Below are positions 36,501-51,500 of a stretch of 64,000 bases of DNA, piece after piece. A program made the position numbers and the translations under genes. Source of the stretch: Liolophura sinensis (Eukaryota > Mollusca > Polyplacophora > Chitonida > Chitonidae); NCBI RefSeq assembly GCF_032854445.1, contig NC_088301.1:25158402-25222401 (forward strand), in the 5' to 3' direction. The first letter of the stretch is position 1. Every line of letters begins with the position of its first letter. The notes beneath the pieces are model-generated. The model was not told where the DNA came from. It made no database searches and saw only the letters and a list, made by a program, of their open reading frames with translations.

Positions 36501-39500
36501 ACCCTGAAAAGCTACACTCTTCATCAAAGTAGCCAATCCAAAATTGATTACAACCCTTTTTTGATATATAACAGGGAAAATCCAGAGCTACACAGGATCA
36601 TAGATACCATCTTTGACAACGGATGAAAAAAACTTTACTGACAAGGCTGGTAACAAGACAAAGATGCTTCACACTCTAGTTACAAAATGGTAATACCATG
36701 CCATCAGTCATTTCATTGAAAGATACAAGATATCGAAATGAAAGACAAGAGATGGGACCATGATAAAAACACTGTAGCTATACTCTTATATAAGTTATAA
36801 AAATTATTTTTATGCTATTCTTATCAAAGTCAGAGAGTTATGTCCATGCATGTGCATAGCCTTATTTACGGACATCTTGAGTGATTCTCTCAAGTGGGCG
36901 CTGCTGAAAAACATCAGCCCGTGACCGGGATAACATTTTGGCACAGAAATACTACATGGACATCCATCGAAGAGAGAGATTAAAAAAAAATAAAAAATTT
37001 CAAGACATTTCCTGGACTTGACTGATGAAAAACAGAATAGTGACTAAGTACTCAGAAGAAAGTGGGAGTTCATAAATAATGCTATGCACATGGTGCACTG
37101 GAACTTTCAGACTGTCCTAAGAATAGCATGAAAGTAATTCTACCAACTCATTGTAACAATAGCTACTGTGTTAAGAAACATACCAGATATCCTAGTTTAC
37201 TGCATTACACACTCAGTAACCTGAAACTATTTTGCTTCCTTCCAATGTTCTACTGTTAGAACAGGTGATAAACATCCAAGCACCACACCAGCAGAATACC
37301 CCACCTACCACTGTTTTTGCCAGTTTTGTTGAGTTCTGCGAGTATGCTTACAAGTAGGCTTATCCGCATCACAAACACCAACAGGCTGCTGACTGATCGA
37401 GGAAGATACGTTCTCATCACAAATTTCTGGGGTTTCTTCTTATGATGAACACTGGGTGTGTGGTTATTGGTCGGACCAATGACACGAACCAAAACACAGA
37501 CTTAAGAAAACACCACGAATGACTTTGGACCTTTCATACAACACTTCTTCATTTCACTAGTAATTTATTTATTTATTTATTTGATTGGTGTTTTACGCCG
37601 TACTCGAGAATATTTCACTTGTACCACGGCGGCCCAGCATTATGGTGGGTGGAAACCGGGCACAGCAAGCGGGAAACCCACGACCATCCGCAGGTTGCTG
37701 GCAAACCTTCCCACGTACGGCCGCAGAGGAAGCCAGCATATGCTGGACTTGAACTCACAGCGACCGCATTGGTGAGACTCCTAGGTAATTACGCTGCACT
37801 AGTAATTCACACTGTATTTCTAGTATCCCTAACATTTATGTGATAAGCTCTTCAGACATAATGGCAAAATGTAATCAAATGCGAATTTAAATCCACTGCA
37901 CCTCACTAACAGAGTTTACCTAAAAAAACACATCTTCTATCTTAAGGAGAGTTTCGCGAATCGCTAATATCTTTACCCACTTTGTCCATTCAGGCCTACT
38001 CCGCTCCCCCACCCTCAGCAACATATAATGTCCATTCAATCAACATCATTAACGAAACACCATATTCAAATCAGCACTCACCTGACTCTTTTGTTTGAGA
38101 AGTAAAATATTTGTAACTTTTCCAAAGGGTGCTCCCAGACTGATGACCTCTAGCTCGTTAGCATCACTGGGCAGGCCTCTGATGTGTACTACCCGAGATC
38201 CACCCGTCTGATTATGGTCCAGCTTAACCTGAAAGACACAGAAAATAACACTGACCAAATCTGTTACTAACGATACATTTATATATACAGTTGTCAGGCA
38301 TGTTGTACAGAAATGACAAAACCACCTGTCTGATTATGGTCCAGCTGAATTTGGAAACCTACAGAAGGAAAATAAAAATCAAAAAAAAAAAAAAAAAAAT
38401 TCATTTAATTACGGTGACACATGTATATATTTACAGTTGGTACATCTTTTATACCACAAATGACAACAACAAAATCTTTACTGTTACTTTTTCGAATGAG
38501 TGAATTAATGACTAAGGTTTAATGCCACACTGGCAGTATTTCGGCCATATTGTGGCGAGAACATGTTAAAACAATGATGGCTTTCCACATGAAAAGTTAC
38601 TTTCAGGATCTAGGTCATCAAAACCTTATAGCTGGTTCTTTTTCTCAGTCGGATCAAAAACAAATAAATCTCTCTCCCTCACCCCCTACCCATCCCGCTT
38701 CACGCAAATTCTGCTAATGTTAATTTTTGGGGCAATCTGAAATTACCAATACATACAAATATCTCTTCCCAGCAACAAAAATGTCAACGAGTCTGTGTAC
38801 AAGGCAATACCCCAGGGAGAGGGAGGATGTTACAGAGGTAACCTTTCAATAATCACATCAGATAAGTTCAATTATGTAACTGCATGGAGATGATAATTTA
38901 TGGTGACATTTACCATGGAGTACAGGATACTGGTGCATGCATTCACACAGAGCACCTGGCATATATGGGCGGCTGTACAATACATTAACAAAAAGAATGC
39001 ATTATTGAAGGTAAATTAATGTTGCAAAATATTACATTTGGTATTGTAACATATCACACTTCCCCTCTGGGGATATCATCATACCTTCCTAACCTCCAAG
39101 CGCATTTCAAAAGATGAATACAGAACTCCCAGAATCAGGCAAAATAAACCACTCGTGTATTGGACAAAATTTAAGGTCATTGACCATGTACCATTTTTTC
39201 CTGAATACCACATTCAAATTTAATACATACTGATACCTGTGTTTTTTCATGTATCATTTTGTAAGGTGTACTTCTAGATGCAGGGCATCAATGTATATTT
39301 TTTGGATGACTTACTGCTATAATGTAATACTTTCTTATTTATGAGCAAGGCTATTCTCATGAATGTTTTGCTCATACAAAGATTTACATGTCCATGTGCA
39401 GATAAGCATTCAACCCAACTCATATGGTTTGATAATTAACAGTCTCTGTGCTTTCCAGTCCAAGAACTACAAAGCAGAACACGCAGGACAGGCATGCCAC

Positions 39501-42500
39501 TTATTTAAGAAAAAAATTCACATTCAGGAGATGACAACATAAACGTGCCAAACAGCAGTCTGGCAGCAGAAATGGCCTGTATAGCATGTTTACCAACATA
39601 TCCATTTACGCCAGTCCATTTACAACAATACTTCAGGACAAGAATTACCGAAGGCAGTTCCGAGTGGAAAACATGAAACGGCAGAGACACAACAAGCGAT
39701 GTAATAGGATCAAATTAATTCTTAACTTTCAAAAGTGTTTTGCAAACATTTTTGTCAGGGGGAACAAATAATGCCGGTCTCCTTGCCATTGATTAGTTCG
39801 GGAGCGCATTCACGCAATACTTCCAGAAGCGTTTTAGTGTCACACTGCATAGCAACAACAACAAATTAAGCAGAGTAACACAGCGAGTGTTTTGTTTGGA
39901 CAACGAGAGACCCTTGATGCCAAGTTCCAAGGCCCGATATGAGCAATTTCACAAAACTGTGAAGCTATTGGCCCGAGATATCAATGTTTACAGTAGACAT
40001 CCATCACCTGTAATAGTGACCACATCCAAACCTCTAATCATCTGATTAACAGGAATGCGTTAACTAGGAACTAGCTCTCTACTCTTTGCTCCACTCCTCA
40101 GACATCAGGATGGTGGAGCAGTTGGTGGAATGGGGAGGGGAGTAAATCGACAGCTGGGAAAATCAATGGGGCGAGTGCTCGAGAGAACAAGACCGCATGT
40201 TCTAATTTAAAGAGGGGATTTAAGCATGAATTACAGGCATACAATTAAACCTGGGAGACAAGAAGACAAGAGTCGAACCAGCCAGTGAAACATTAACTAC
40301 ATCCTGATGATGACAGCAACCAAACGACTGCTCTAAACCCAGAATGAAAAAAAAAAACAACAAAGGAATAAAAATAAAAAAAAACACTACGCATCTTGAC
40401 TTTGGAGATTTCTAATTTTTTTCCCCTCATCATCTTGCATTTGATTTTCCAAAGACATGAGTTATTTGGCGCCATTGCCTTAGTGGCACGATCACCTGAC
40501 AGCCTGGGTTATTATCTAATTTACAGAAATCTCTCGCTGTCAGATTTACTATTGAATTTCCCTCTTTCAGTTCCTGAATGCACTTTCAAGTGCAAATTCA
40601 ATCTTCCAGCCAAAACCAAAATGACAGCAAAAAATACAAAAAAAGGACCCTCTAAGAAATCCAATTAAGGGGCTAATCTAATTAGTAGCTTCAAGACAAC
40701 ACCTACCATGTTATAGTTTTCAGACACAATGCACACTGAAAGAAAAACTTACACCTCACAAGGTGAATTCCTGCATATATATATATGTTTACAAAGAAAT
40801 ACATGTACCTCCCAATAAAAAATCCCCACATTTTATTTATTTCATTCATTTAGCATTTCAAATTTCCATGATTGTGAGAAAGGCAGACTCCAACAAACAC
40901 CCTAAAATATCATAAATGTATGTTTTTGATGTCTGGAACATTAGAAGTTGCTAAGCTTGGACATTTTTTTTTCTTTCTTTTTTTCATACATGCATCTTTA
41001 AATGTTCCTTCTGGATGTTCTCTTCGTCATGGTGAAAACCATTTACTGACACCTCGTTAAAATATGCTATCACCATGATATGGCTGCAATACTGTCACAG
41101 TGCCATATTCCAATCAAAAATGGTAATGACAGAGATAATGACTTCATAGCTCACCTCATGAATGATTGAATGATTATAGCTGAACATGCCACATTATCTC
41201 AGCCGCATAAGGCAAATGGCCATAACATTTTGTGCCAAAAAGCGTTAGATTTAGAGGCAAATAAATGTCATAAATATTCTTTTTGGTGCTGAACTTTAAC
41301 TTTTCCAGAAGAATATCATCCTGCTTAGAAACAAATATCCAAACACCTTTTTAACATCAATGGAACTCACAGAATCAGCTAAAATGTATAATTTCATCAT
41401 GTGTAAAACAGTACCATTGGTAACAAATTCACACAGAGCATTGCTGCCAATTCTTACCTTTTTAGCATCATTGTTCATGTCTGGGTTAATGTGCTGAGGG
41501 CTCATGGTGGTGCCGTTGGTCACCATTGGACTGTGTGAAAGTAGTTCCTCTGATCCACGCTACAAACGAAAACAGAAAAACGGTCTCTTTTGAGTTAAGG
41601 GGACAACAGCAATAACACATAAATTTTTGCCTGGCCTGTCTCGCTGTGACAAAATTCACAAAGAACATAAACAGGTATTATACTGAGGTAGACAGTCAAT
41701 AAACAAGAGACAATCCCAGCAATGACAGGTAAGACCAGGTGGTGCTAGCCAGGAATTTTTCAGCCTGGTAGGAGTTTCTATAAACACTGGCGAACTGTAA
41801 TGGTGTTCCTGCTGAGAGCTAGGTATCCATTCTTTGTCCACGCTACATCAAAATGTCACCTGAACAAGACCACGATAATTGAGCACCTCTGTGCCCCGTA
41901 ACTCCAGATAATCCAATGATTTAGTATCAAGGAAAAATAGCAGGGGTGGTTTAATACCAATCTGGACAGAATGTCGAATTATGGTCTCTCAAAATTACTC
42001 TAAATCCTCAAGAAATTTGACCAGTAAAGCAGGAAAATTGATAACATTTTCAAGGTTAAAATCCACAGAGTAAAGTAGGGGGACTTTGAATGCCTGATAA
42101 CAATCCTAGAATAGTTGCCAAACAAAAAGAATAATCCTCTAATATGCCAAAACATGTGGCATACAAGTCGTCAGATTTGTTGAGGATTTAGGGAAGACCA
42201 GATTCCTGGTAAAACAGTTGTCTTATCATATGGTATAGGCTAGGCAAATTGCCGTATCAGACTAATAAATATCTGAAACGGAGCAACATTTAGTCAGCAA
42301 TTCTAACACTAACATGGCTTAATAGGCCAAGTCAACCTGTGACTTTAGGTGATTCAGATTAAAGCGTCAGTGGTTGGTTTTTATCTCAGATGTATGGCTG
42401 AGCAATCTGTTGTAAACTGGTCAGCAATTACCACAGCCAGGTTCCGTATAAACCTATCACTGGTCCTCGCTGGTCAGAGAACGCGTCCAGGATAGATGGG

Positions 42501-45500
42501 TGGACAGACTCTCACGCTGACCAGAAAGACCCCAATAACAAGAGCTTCCTAACTTACTCCTAATCAATTTCCTCTCTTCTTATCAGACATCAGGCCCGAG
42601 TTCACAGCCACCCATTACTGAGTCAACAACTCGCAATTTTTTTAAACATAGCCTTGTCCACTATAAGCCTGTAATTTCATTTCTGGCACAATCAGCTGAT
42701 GTGATAGGAACAAATTATCTCCTCAGACCTAAACAGAGGCTGGCGTTGTCAGAGCATTCGGGAGAGAGGGAGAGCCTGTGGTTACTCGCATCAGATTTGT
42801 CCCCGCAGTAAGAAGTCCTTTTCCCACCGTCAAATAGGCAGATCCTGCTTCAGGGCAGAAACATAGGGTCTTCCCTAGACACAATTCAATTTGGCCAAGC
42901 CATCAACTCCCAACAGGATCTCCCCCTCTTCCAAGCGGCAGAGGCCAGCTTTCTCGCTTTCAACAGTAAGCTGGAGAGACCGACAGAGTCAAGGCGCAAG
43001 TGGCGGGCAGAAAAACACATGCACCCAAAAGACGTGGGGACAATTTAATAGGAGGTGACAGGTCTTCAGCAGTGAGCAATGACCAATCAAGCCAGTGCTT
43101 GAAGTAGAGCTGAGAAGGGATTCGGAATCGTGAACATCAAGGTTTTCCTCTTGCTTGCCAACTACAACAGCCTCAAAAAAAAAAAAAAAATGTTTGAAGA
43201 AAAAAAGGGTTGAGAGAAAGCCATTATCATCAGATCAGCGTGGATGGGCTGGTGTTAAATCTGTAGGCTTTACACAAACAGTAGTATTTAACCGAGTAAT
43301 AACAGCCTGGTATTTACACCAGTCAGTTTGATCAGCAGAGATGTTCCAGCCCAGGAGCTCATCTTCACCCAAATCCATTTACCATTGACAAATGTGCCAT
43401 GGATAAATTGGCTGGCTATCAATAAAACACTCCCATGTTTAAGACCATTATGTTTAACTTAGCATTATGCAATTCTGGAACATATTGTTGTCTGTAGCAA
43501 ATGTGACCTTCCTTGAATCTCACAGTTAAAATAGTTGTCCACTCAGATGTCATCTACAGGTCTGCGCGTGTCATATAGCCTCCTTAGGGTGGTATATATT
43601 CACATTTAAGCAGAACAATTGTTAACCTACAAATAGACTCACGCTTCACATCATTCTTAACGAGTATTTAGCTCACATGAGAAGGCAACCAGCTTTACAT
43701 ACCAAGAAAACGTTTCCGTTTTGTCAATCAGTCAAACAAAGGGGAACATCATTAACAAAGACGAACAACATTTTGAGTTCTTTCCTGAACTTAGCATGGG
43801 CTTTTTAAGCATTTGCAACTTACAACTTAAACCTTTAGTCGCTTTGTCCAGCAAGACCAACTTGCTCAGTTACACAGATTTATGCATAGCAAAGGTTTTT
43901 GAAAGAAAAAAAATGTTTTACACCTGTAACCTATACTGATCTCTTGTGTTTAGTTCATTTAATGTCAAAAGATAGGATGTCACCTTTATAGTTGTAAAGC
44001 TCTTGGTTTCGGCACAAAAAAACAAGTCCATATATACAAGTCCAGAGGCCACCACTGCAGTGGCAATAACTTCCATCTACATACATCTTATTTTACACTT
44101 AAGTCTTGACATAAATTCAAACATTCTTTGTGTCAAGTCCAGGAGAAATCAGTTAATCATACTTTAAAACAAAAAGGAAAAAAAAAATGACACGTAGAGA
44201 TATAAGACTTTTAAGTGCCAGTACAGAAAAATGTTTCAATAAACATCAGCCCACCCCTCTTGAAACACAAACCTTCCTATCAGTGGAAGGCTGTAAAACC
44301 TCACCTAGAAGTAACGTATGGAGATTCTTGGATCATTTCTCTGCCTCAAACTATCATTTAAATGGTTTGCTTATGAAATCAAGTGCACGGGATGCCAGGC
44401 TCAGGGTTATGGGGCTTCCCTGCTGAGACTTCCGTAATAACTTGGCCAAACACATAATTAAGTTAAAAACATAAGATAACACAAAAACACAAACATGCAT
44501 GTGTAGCTGAGCAAGGGTATGTCAGCTTGAGCATATGGTTCAAATGAAACACTTCAGAGGGAAGGCAAGGAAGCAGAAAAAAGAAGAGAATTCTGAGTGT
44601 GCTGGGAACAAGCAAAGCCCTGATGGGGGAGCTGGTGACAGGCCCATCTCCAGCAAAAGCCTAATCAACACCACATGCTACCCCTACCCTGCCAGGCCAG
44701 GGGGAGTGGTACCCACAACAGGGGAGCCCTTGTAACAACTGCTTAACTTTCTCTCTCTACACACAGAGAGACAGTTTAACCAGCACAATCACTGCTCAAC
44801 CATGCGTATATGGACTACCCCTTTCTAGTAGGTTACATGTACATGTAGGTACAGTACACAAACTGGCAACTGTGTTCTTGATTGCATCTGGCACTTCTTC
44901 TAGCAAGAAGCTCTAAGAAAACTTATGCTTTTGGCTAACATCACCACTACTGTTTTCAAACATTTTGTGCTAAAGTACACAACGTTGCAACTGTGTTGCT
45001 GATTGCATCCGACAATTCTTCTGTGGAAAAGCTATAATAAAACCATCAGGGAGTTTTTGCTTTTATCGTTGCTAAACACATGCCCCATGCTGTACTAAAT
45101 GTTACCTTCAACATTCAATCATGTTCACAAGGTTAGGGAGTGTGGTTAGGCTATATACTGTAACCATGACATGGCTGGATTTTGCTTTTCTCATCACTGC
45201 TAAACACCTCTCCGGTAGGCATGAATAAATGTTACCTTCATCATTCACTCATGTTCCCAAGGTTAGGGAGTGTGGTTAGGCTATATACTGTAACCATGGC
45301 ATGGATGGATTTTGCTTTTCTCATCACTGCTAAACACCTCTCCTGTAGACAGGAATAAATGTTACCCTCAACATTCAATCATTCTAATAAGGTGGTGATG
45401 GGTAGGGTGGTGAATTCACTATATCATAGAACCATAAAGGTGTTTGCTCTTATCTACCAACATCCCCAATGTGCTGATAAATGTTACCTACATCATTCAA

Positions 45501-48500
45501 CCATGTTCACACCATGAAGTGGGGTGGGGTGAGATATACCAACAGGGTTATACTAACAGATGAGCTGTTGGAGAATCAATATAAAACTCATCTACATATA
45601 TCAAAGGCCCAGGTAAGGCTGTTTGACCAGTGAGACTGGCTACTTTGATCAGGTTTGTCTACCTGTACACATGCATATATGACAAGTCTTGGAAAACAGG
45701 TAGCCTGTAGCTCTGTATATCATAGTATCAAAGTGTTTTACCTGTACTATACATGAAACAGCTGCCTGAAGCCAACACGACTGATAATACAATTAAACCA
45801 TACGCACTCAAAGGCAAGCCTGTAGAGGCCGTACTGACACACTCAATAACATACACTTATGAGCTACCAAATGCATACTTGAAATGTACATGTAGTGACA
45901 GAAAAACTGGTAAGGACACTAAAAAAAATACCTCAATGCTTCAAAACAAGCTCACCTAATCACCTGTTCTAACCAACAAGAAACATCGGAAACAGTGTTG
46001 TCAGTGTCCTGCGACTGAAATTGTACTAATGACTCAATTTTGCATCTCTACTAACTTTCTACAAAGGGGGGAAAAGTGTTTGCTAGTAGTTAATTCTACC
46101 TAACAACCACCATGGCTCATAAAACTGTAACAAGCGATACATTTATACACATTATATGTACCGCCTACCTGTCGTAAACATACAACCCTCCACCAATACA
46201 GGCCAGTCAATCAGAGTTTGTAGCAAACATGTAGATACATGTAGTCAGTTTCCTTAAAAAACTATAAAGAATTGTGTATGTGTCCTAATAAGCATGCACA
46301 TGTTCGTGAAAGCCAGAATCGAAACTCAAACAAGGACTCATTGTTTCCAAACACAATACTTTTCTACTTATCGCAGTGAAACACTCATCCACACAGGCGC
46401 TGCATTAACATGATGACCATGTAAGCCGACTTTTCTTCCGCTAACGAGCCTACCTGAGTAGAATGTGAACGAGCAAGACTTGCATGTTCGTGTTGTGCGC
46501 GAGTTAGAGGCAGACAGAGCGGAGACCGGTAGTGAGGCTGAAGGGACTGACGAGGTCTCAAGAGATGTAGAATATGGCTGTGTTTCTACCTGAGAACACA
46601 CACCTGATCAATAGCTACAACATTGTAACCTGTCAACCTTGTGAGGAGATCAGTCATATTGATCACCACACCTTCATAGCCTGTCCCTCAGCTCAGACTA
46701 TGGCTGCACTGATGCAGTTCTCAAGAACACCGCACCCTGTACCTCTATGGTACAAAAGACCACTGGTTTCCCACTCCCTGCCTTTCACCATTAGTTACCT
46801 TTAGGGTCAGACATAATTTATCATTCACATAGGTCAGACTATGGTTTTACACATGCAGTTCTCAAGAGCCCCCCTCCCTGTATCCCTACAGCACTCGGAT
46901 ATCCACACCCTTTTGCCTTCAGCCATAATGTATTAGCACACCTGGATTATTTGTCCCTTAGTTCAGACTATGGTTCTACACATGCTGTTCTCAAGAGTGC
47001 CACACCCTGCATCCCTACAGCACCTAGATATCGACATAAAACACCCATACTTTACCCCTTCTCTCTCTTTATCCATTTCAGTTAGGGTTAGCCATATTGA
47101 TCTCTAAAAATCTGTTACCTATCACCTCAGACTATGGCTGTACATACGCAGTTGTCAAGAGCACTATATCCTGCACCTTTACTATACTTCCATGTAGATA
47201 TATATGATCATATACACAATACGTCCACCTACACCCACCCCCCTCCCTTTCCTCTCGCCTTTAGGGTTACCTTTAGGGTCAGCATGTGTCTGTATCTGGT
47301 CGGTCCTTACGACTGCACTTGCTGCTCAGGCACTGTTCCCCGCTGTGTTACCTGTGATAAAGTCTACACACGCTTGCTGTGTCACACCTTGCTGTGCCTA
47401 TTGTACTGTATTCATGGCTGTCTAACGGTTGTCAAGTTGCTATCATCACACAACAGGAAAACTGGAAAAACGTGTATACACCGAGTGGGCCGGCCAGCAC
47501 CTCAATGTATAAAATGGGCTAGTAAACAGGAGATCAAATGAAGTGTTGTGCACCGGATCTAAGACCTGTACTCTCTCCTTTACCTATACAGCTCAACCCC
47601 CACCTACACATCTATAACTAATGTCAGTCTCACCGATAGATTAAATGTCTCCAGCCCTCAATCAATAAACCATCAGTGACAGATAGCGAGGTAAGAATCT
47701 GTACAACATGATCTAACATACATATCTACGTATATATATATATATATATATGTGAGTGATCTAACCACTATATTTAGAGACAAGAGGAGAAACCAGCTTA
47801 ATTACCTCTCAGTCTCACACTAAGGATAAATAGGTCAGCAAATATTTGAACGACTGCAATAATTTCTGGAGACTCTACACTCCTACAATCGGGTCATATA
47901 TTATCCTAGATCACTTCTACTTCACTGAGCAACACTCAAGTAGGAGAGGTATGAAAAACTTTCAACATGTTCCCCGACTTAATGCTGTCAAGTATGCAGA
48001 GTTCAAGACCAAAGACCCCCACCTCCTGCGAACTATACATACACTCACCGGTACGCTGGTGTTGTCGTGGGCAAGGGTCAGATCAGAGTTCTGCCTTTCA
48101 GAGATCCAGATCGGGTAATTGACCAGTCTCCCTTTTGTCATGCAGCGAAGCAGGAGGCTTTGACAATATGAATTAAGGCAGCGCTCCACACGACAGTTCC
48201 ACAAGCTAGGGACATATGCCTGCTCGGGTCCTCGGCTTGACTGGTGTGGGCCGATATGTTACTGGCTTGTCCCTCTAGTATTAGCCCTGAAGTGGGCAGC
48301 TCCTGGCCATTCACTGCCTTGCCTGAGCTTGCCTGCCCCTTCCCCTCTCTTCTAACTGGTCATTACTATCAGGGACCCCCATTACCAAGTCAGGCAGGGG
48401 GCAGCAGGAATATGACCAGGTTTCTAGGGACTATTAGAGCAGTCACAGCAGAAGCAGATATTGGGCAGTGTTAAACGACTGGACTGTGCATTGCCTTGTT

Positions 48501-51500
48501 ATCGGCCAATAGCAATCAGCGTTCAATAGGGGTATCACTGTAATTTCCTTCTTCACTGCCAGATAGAGATCAAGTTGCCAGGGCTTGCATGACCAGCTTT
48601 AGGCTAGGGATGTATCCGTCCATCTACCTATCTACTTATGTATCCTCTTGACCGGGGTACCTCTTGAGGCATCCCTCATCTACAGCTGAAACCCTCTTCT
48701 CCAAACCTTACCAGGCCTATCTTAAATACACACCACCCCTAGTCTGCCCCTCCAGAAAACAGGTTGTTGTTCCAATTTCGCAGGAATCTGGTTAAACTCA
48801 GAAGAGGACCATGAGCCACTTTTATTTGGGCCATGACCTCCCGCTTGCTTAGCTGTATCATTGTATCACATGTGATTTAACAGAACTGCCTGATAACTAA
48901 AGGCATGTAAGCTCCGGGAAGAAAGATTAGGAATAACCAGTCATGAATAAGTCATTACAATCGGTGGTTGGGATAGCCATTACCCCTGAAATGCACCCAT
49001 TTATAATCCATATTCATGTTTGTACATATATAGGATGAAGATTTATATAAACACTGCTTCAGTAGCACTATATACATTTTGATGTTCAAACAAATAAGAC
49101 CTGAGGCCCCAACATCCTTGAAATTGGCTGAAATCAGAGAGGGAGAGTGCAGGAAGGGCCCCAGGGTGCTTCCCATTGCCTCCTCCCAGTGGATGGATGT
49201 CAGATAGACCGACCCTCATCTTCCACAGGCTGTGCCAGAGACTCCTAGTGATTTATTATTATGTGGAAATGAGGCTGTCTGTTTGTGTGCCCATGGAGCA
49301 AGGTGAATTGACAAGCTTAAATGACTCATTTTCCATAGACTGACTCACCTACTGTACATATTGAAACCATATGCAAGTCAAGACCTACTCCCTCCCTACC
49401 AGCCTCTATCTCTCTCTTCCCTAAGCCACACACCACCCCACAAAGCTATACTATAAAGCTTTTATGTACATGTACACCTACATCACAGCAACAGACAGCT
49501 CTATACACCAGAACACATGTACCACAACAACTCGCTTTTCTAAATCTACCCCCACAGAACAATTACTTATTTCCGGTTTCCCAGCAGATCACCCCTGGGC
49601 AATAGTGGAAATTGCACAAGTCAATATACATCCCCCCTCCCCTTAAACTTCTAACAGATGGGGCTACAGTCACCGACATAGGCAATCCAGTCACTCACAG
49701 CCATTATAAAGGGAAATCCCTCATCCGCATATCACCAGTACCATGTACCACGGTCACTGCGGCCTTTCCAGAATTTCTCCACAACAAAAGCACACATTGG
49801 ACAGGCATCAAATCCCAGTTGCTGATGTTTTATGGGAAGGGGATTAATCATTAATGATTTCTTCCATAGATCCAATGCCTCGGCTCCAGTGTCTCTGTGT
49901 TGGCAGGATAGCAATGTCATACAGCACTTCAGAATCTGATAGTCTTATGGACATGTAATGGCCTAGGAGACACAGCGGACCAAAAGAAAAAAAAAAAGAA
50001 TCAGCCTGACACAAAATATTCCACCAAAACAAAAACTGTGGTGTTGATATTACCCTGCAGCTATACTGTGGTTTTGGGTCTCATCCCTGGTGTAGAGTTC
50101 CGCCAATTCATTATCAAAATCTCCTACTACACATGTTCTCAGTCTACTCCATCAAATCTTGCAGGCTTGTCAATGCCCAGTACAACTGCCAGCCCAGAGG
50201 CCACTTGTGGCTACCTACCCAGCTGAACCCTAGTGCTTATACCACACTGTCAACACATCTTATCGCCAATTGTCATCATATTAACAGATGTATACTCGAA
50301 CACTTACCAGTTCAATTTTATCAGTTTAAAATGAGAACATAAAATGAGTCTCTGGCATAATACTAGACAGGTGGTCAAACTTGTATCCATGTCTGCTACG
50401 TTACTCACACAGATACTCCGATAGTCCTGCTAAAGGCGACTGGTGATTTGGATGATGAAGTGATTCCCAACAAGTAAGAACTGAACCGAACAGCCAATGC
50501 ACCTGACATTTTCAAATTTAAGGTGTGCCAATTATTTTTGTCTCGTCTCTCACAGCATTTGGAGTAAGAGAACAAGTGGCGTATGCTTTTTAAGCAGTCA
50601 TGCTAACTCTTCCCCTAAATCCAACATCAAAAATTCTGATCATACATGTCACAAAGGTCAGTATCACATTTGAGTGAGTGAGTGAGTGCTTGGGGTTTAA
50701 CGTCGTACTCAACAATTTTTCAGTCATATGACGACGAAGGTATCATTAGGGTGCATGCACGTGTAATTGTGCCTCCTTGTTGCAGGACGGATTTCCACCG
50801 CTCTTTTATTTAGTGCTGCATCACTGAGACGACTTACTGAAGGCAAGTAAGCCGCCCCGCCCGAGCCATTATACTGATACGGGTCAACCAGTCGTTGCAC
50901 TATCCCCTTCATGCTGAACGCCAAGCGAGGAAGTTACAACTTCCTCTTTTAAAGTCTTAGGTGTGACTCGACCAAGGATTGATCCTGGATCTACCGGTCC
51001 CGAAGCGGACGCTCTACCAACTGTGCTATCCGGGCCGGTAGTATCACATTTGAAGAATTTGTACCACATTGTCTGCATGAAGGTAACACCCATCATCATT
51101 TATTTATTTCATTTGATTGGTATCATTATTTGCGCCGTACTCAAGAATATTTCACTTATACGACGGCAGTCGGCATTACGGTGGGAAGAAACCAAGCAGA
51201 GCCATAGGAAACCCACAACCATCTGCGGGTTCACCCATCACTGAGTAACTGGTATAGAATCCTACTCCATAACTTGTGTTACTTAACTCAAATGAAATGA
51301 GTCCTATCTACACACAATACATTCCAGTCTGGCTGCCTTCCAAGAAGAATTACATGTACTTCCCACCAAAAAATATGCAGTTTGTTGTTTCAAGGTGCTC
51401 GCTAATTCAACACGTTAAGTTTTTGGCCACTGAGGGTTGTATACCCATAAGGGATTATGTCCAGAACAGCCTTCTGCTAAGGGATACAAAACATGAATTA

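Noticed and set aside
46368-46601. Minus-strand open frame with ATG and donor at 46454/46550 as a PTBP first exon
   Set aside because: The donors leave the wrong phase for the RGSEELL exon.
44850-47290. CRISPR-like spaced repeats
   Set aside because: Units are contiguous tandem repeats in an animal intron, without conserved direct repeats and unique spacers.
50950-51038. tRNA gene candidate (minus strand)
   Set aside because: A- and B-box words are present, but it is continuous with a SINE body and repeats the family layout; not an independent tRNA gene.
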